Shown here in pieces: positions 61,928 through 64,000 of a stretch of 64,000 nt of DNA. The stretch lies in contig CAVVFJ010000001.1 of the NCBI GenBank assembly GCA_963747425.1, positions 1-64,000 of the forward strand. Direction: 5' to 3'. Both the position numbers and the translations under genes were made by a program. Numbering within the stretch: position 1 is the first letter of the stretch; every line of letters begins with the position of its first letter. Source of the DNA: DASUPK01 sp963747425. GTDB taxonomy: Bacteria; Actinomycetota; Thermoleophilia; Solirubrobacterales; 70-9. Below the pieces are notes generated by a model. It saw only the letters and a program-made list of their open reading frames with translations. It made no database searches and was not told the DNA's origin.

Positions 61928-62454
61928 GTGACGAGCGCCTCAGGAAGGTGGGCAGCAAGCTCGTTCACCGCGGGCCGATCGCATCGGTGCGGATGGAGAC
62001 CTTCCAATACGAGGACGGCAGCAGGGCGACCAGGCAGGTCGTGGTTCACCCCGGAGCCGTCTGCGTAATTCCTCATGACGGGCGGGTCCTCTACATGGTC
62101 GAACAGCCGCGGGAGGCCGTCGAGGAGCCCGCGCTGCTCGAGCTCCCTGCCGGAAAGCTCGACGTCCCCGGGGAGACTCCGCTTGAGTGCGCCCAGCGCG
62201 AGCTCGCGGAGGAGATCGGCAAGGCTGCGGGGGACTGGCGCGAGTTGAAGAGCTTCTACACGAGCCCCGGCTTCGCGAACGAGCGCGTCTGGCTCTTCCT
62301 CGCGACGGAGCTCTACGACGTGCCCGGCGAGCGGGAGCCCGGGGAGCGCATCGAGGTGGTCGAGATCCCGCTTGGGGAGCTCGACGCCGCCATCGAGCGC
62401 TGCGAGGACGCGAAGTCCCTGATCGGCTTGATGATGCTGAGGGAGCTCGTCTAG
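61924..62454 (+). CDS. NUDIX hydrolase (ADP-ribose pyrophosphatase-like)
   Basis: 176 aa. NUDIX box GKLDVPGETPLECAQRELAEEIG (residues about 78-100, exact GX5EX7REUXEEXGU). VVVHPGAVCVIPHDGRVLYMVEQPREAVEEPALLELPAG is the family's upstream region. It hydrolyses a nucleoside diphosphate derivative such as ADP-ribose. Its place between pyrG and xerD equals that of the ADP-ribose pyrophosphatase gene in mycobacteria, which supports the call. ATG overlaps the DUF3866 stop. Confidence 0.9.
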   Translation: MSDERLRKVGSKLVHRGPIASVRMETFQYEDGSRATRQVVVHPGAVCVIPHDGRVLYMVEQPREAVEEPALLELPAGKLDVPGETPLECAQRELAEEIGKAAGDWRELKSFYTSPGFANERVWLFLATELYDVPGEREPGERIEVVEIPLGELDAAIERCEDAKSLIGLMMLRELV

Positions 62455-62489
62455 GAGGTACCCGGGGCCGGCCGCGGAAGTAGTCGGTA

Positions 62490-63482
62490 ATGGCCACGAT
62501 CGCGCCCGCCAGCACAAAACGGGTTGCTCCTGGCGGAGCACCCTCGCGTGACCAGCCCTCCGAGCGCTACGAGGCGCTCGTGCTCGACTTCCTCGCGCAC
62601 CTCGAGTTCGAGCGGGGTCTCTCCCGCAACACGCTCGCGGCGTACCGCACGGACCTGCTCCAGTTCGGCCGCTTCCTGGCCGAGCGCGACCGGGAGGCGA
62701 CCACGGCGGGGCCGGCCGACCTCTCAGACTTCCTGGCCGATCTTGCGCAGGGCGACGGAAACGGACGGGCGCCCTGCTCGACGGCGACCGTCCACCGCAA
62801 GGCGGCCTGCCTGCGCTCCTTCTACCGGCACCTGCGGCGCGAGGAGGCCGTCGAGGACGATCCGGCGGCGCGCCTGGAGACGCCGCGGCGGGGCAGGAAG
62901 CTGCCGGAGGTTCTCGGCTACGCCGAGGTGCAGCGCCTCCTGGCTCAGCCCCGGGGCGACGATCCCGCGACTCTGCGGGACAGGGCGCTTCTGGAGCTGA
63001 TGTACGCATCGGGGCTGCGGGCTTCGGAGACGATCTCGCTGGAGATCTCCGACGTCGATCTCGATCACGGGATCGTTCGCGCCAGGGGCAAGGGCTCCAA
63101 GGAGCGACTCGTCCCGGTGGGGGGTAGGGCTCTGGCCGCGATCAGGGTCTACCTGCGGACGGGCAGGCCCAAGATGGTCCGCTCGCACGACGAGCGGAAG
63201 CTGTTTCTCAACTTCAGAGGCGGGCCACTGACCCGTCAGGGCCTCTACAAGATCGTGCTGCGGCACGCCGAGTCCGCGGGCCTCGGCGACCGGATGAGCC
63301 CGCACACCCTGCGGCACTCGTTCGCGACCCATCTGCTCTCCGGCGGCTGCGACCTGCGCTCCGTCCAGGAGATGCTCGGCCACGCCGACCTCTCGACCAC
63401 CCAGCTCTACACGCACCTCTCCGGTGAGGAGCTCAAGGAGGCCTACTTCAAGGCTCACCCAAGGGCGCACTCGGCTCATTAG
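62490..63482 (+). CDS. xerD: Tyrosine recombinase XerD
   Basis: Chromosome-dimer resolution recombinase, 330 aa. N-terminal core-binding domain (ALVLDFLAHLEFERGLSRNTLAAYRTDL) and catalytic domain with the full R-K-H-R-H-Y set: Arg in GLRASE, Lys in GKGSKERLVP, His/Arg in HTLRHSFATHLL, His in LGHADLSTT and Tyr in QLYTHL. It lies at the chromosomal place of xerD in actinobacteria, not next to an integron or prophage. ATG 62490; an AGGAGG at the NUDIX stop is too far upstream (about 30 nt) to be its ribosome-binding site. Confidence 0.92.
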   Translation: MATIAPASTKRVAPGGAPSRDQPSERYEALVLDFLAHLEFERGLSRNTLAAYRTDLLQFGRFLAERDREATTAGPADLSDFLADLAQGDGNGRAPCSTATVHRKAACLRSFYRHLRREEAVEDDPAARLETPRRGRKLPEVLGYAEVQRLLAQPRGDDPATLRDRALLELMYASGLRASETISLEISDVDLDHGIVRARGKGSKERLVPVGGRALAAIRVYLRTGRPKMVRSHDERKLFLNFRGGPLTRQGLYKIVLRHAESAGLGDRMSPHTLRHSFATHLLSGGCDLRSVQEMLGHADLSTTQLYTHLSGEELKEAYFKAHPRAHSAH

Positions 63483-63485
63483 CAT
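63480..63485 (+). promoter_or_regulatory. -10 box TAGCAT, leaderless type
   Basis: TAGCAT begins with the TAG stop of xerD and ends 7 nt before ATG 63493. Confidence 0.5.
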
Positions 63486-63492
63486 CGTCCTC

Positions 63493-64000
63493 ATGCCCGA
63501 GTTGCCCGAGGTGGAGACGGTGCGTCGCCAGCTCGAGCCCGAGCTGGTCGGAAAGCGGATAGTGGCGGTGACCGTCCTCGACGAGCGGCTCACTCGACCC
63601 GAGCCGCCGCGCTCGCTGGAGCGGGCGGTCAAGGGCCGGGAGGTGACCGCCGTCGCGCGGCGCGGCAAGTACCTGCTGGTCGGCCTTGAGGGCGGCCGCA
63701 CGCTGGCGATGCACCTGCGGATGACCGGGAACCTGCTGTTGCGCGATTCCGAGGTGGGGGAGACCGCGGATCTGATGAAGAACGATCGGCTCGGCGGCCA
63801 GCGGCTGTACGAACCGGCTCCGGAGCCGAGCCACGTGCGGGCTCGCTTCGAGCTCGACGACGGCAGGACGCTGCTCTTCACGGACGTGCGCCGCTTCGGT
63901 CAGGCGGTGATCCTCGACGCGGGGGATCAGCTCGATGACTTCTTCGCCGCGCGCCTCGGTGTCGAGCCGCTCTCGGGAGAGCTCACCGCCGAGAGATTGC
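63493..64000 (+). CDS. mutM: Formamidopyrimidine-DNA glycosylase, 5' part
   Basis: Base-excision repair enzyme for oxidised purines, cut by the window end after 169 residues. The N-terminus PELPEVETVRRQLEPEL gives the catalytic Pro-2 and Glu-3 (Pro immediately after the initiator Met). RRGKYLLVGLEGGRTLAMHLRMTGNLLL carries the conserved Lys and Met/His region in shortened form, and LLFTDVRRFGQAVIL follows as expected. The zinc finger is beyond the edge. Leaderless start from the TAGCAT box. Confidence 0.93.
   Translation, partial: MPELPEVETVRRQLEPELVGKRIVAVTVLDERLTRPEPPRSLERAVKGREVTAVARRGKYLLVGLEGGRTLAMHLRMTGNLLLRDSEVGETADLMKNDRLGGQRLYEPAPEPSHVRARFELDDGRTLLFTDVRRFGQAVILDAGDQLDDFFAARLGVEPLSGELTAERL

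Noticed and set aside
62490..63482. XerD as integrase of a mobile element
   Set aside because: The surrounding order pyrG-NUDIX-xerD is the chromosomal actinobacterial one, and no att site or phage gene is present.

Overview
The window is a gene-dense, very GC-rich piece of bacterial chromosome that I assign to the Actinomycetota, most likely class Thermoleophilia (Solirubrobacterales or Gaiellales-like). The phylum call rests on the order tlyA - nadK - recN - steA - pyrG - NUDIX - xerD, which is the mycobacterial/corynebacterial order, and on many GTG/TTG starts and TAnnnT -10 boxes next to start codons. The class call is an inference from the style of the accessory proteins: NTF2-like proteins starting MSEEN and ending LEAAGL, and secreted proteins with Lys/His/Arg tails. 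There is no phage, transposon, CRISPR array or rRNA operon. Only the 5' end of one tRNA is present, at the left edge.

Layout. 1-10.8 kb: tRNA end, a DHFR-like reductase, a secreted beta-propeller, an M29 aminopeptidase and ftcD, an MBL hydrolase, hisS-aspS, a membrane-anchored GH3 enzyme, a membrane protein and an NTF2-like protein. 10.8-16.2 kb: a possible structured RNA, an IscU/NifU-MnmA fusion, a secreted VWA protein, and alaS behind a perfect palindrome. 16.2-22.1 kb: a complete peptide-type ABC importer operon. 22.1-31 kb: ruvX-mltG-aroE, htrA, a prepilin peptidase, then aroC-aroKB-aroQ-pepQ (chorismate pathway). 31-37.6 kb: an accessory block with an antiporter, an S15/CocE-type hydrolase and two flavoproteins, lying between pepQ and efp. 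37.6-42.5 kb: efp-nusB, a LHPP-like phosphatase, xseB, ispA and dxs (isoprenoid precursors). 42.6-50.6 kb: accessory region with a zinc ribbon, a membrane protein, an MFS pump with an operator-like palindrome, a two-component system flanked by two disordered exported proteins, and a decaying tandem array of NTF2-like genes. 50.7-64 kb: the conserved tlyA-nadK-recN-steA-pyrG-NUDIX-xerD block, with an MFS pump, a short MraY/WecA-like protein, an M20 peptidase and DUF3866 inserted, ending in a partial mutM.

Two features run through the whole window. First, at least 18 genes have a TAnnnT hexamer ending only 6-9 nt before the start codon and no Shine-Dalgarno sequence, so they are probably transcribed as leaderless mRNAs. 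Genes with a good GGAGG are mostly exported, transport or accessory. Second, conserved single-copy genes (hisS, mnmA, alaS, mltG, nusB and others) carry single-base frameshifts. Ten of twelve are one surplus base, and each can be explained by one extra C. I read these mainly as consensus sequencing errors and annotate the genes across them, giving the break positions.

The most interesting candidates are the IscU/NifU-type scaffold domain fused to a three-cysteine MnmA with a possible structured RNA upstream, the 28-bp palindrome over the alaS promoter, and the short MraY/WecA-like protein in the place of steB next to steA.
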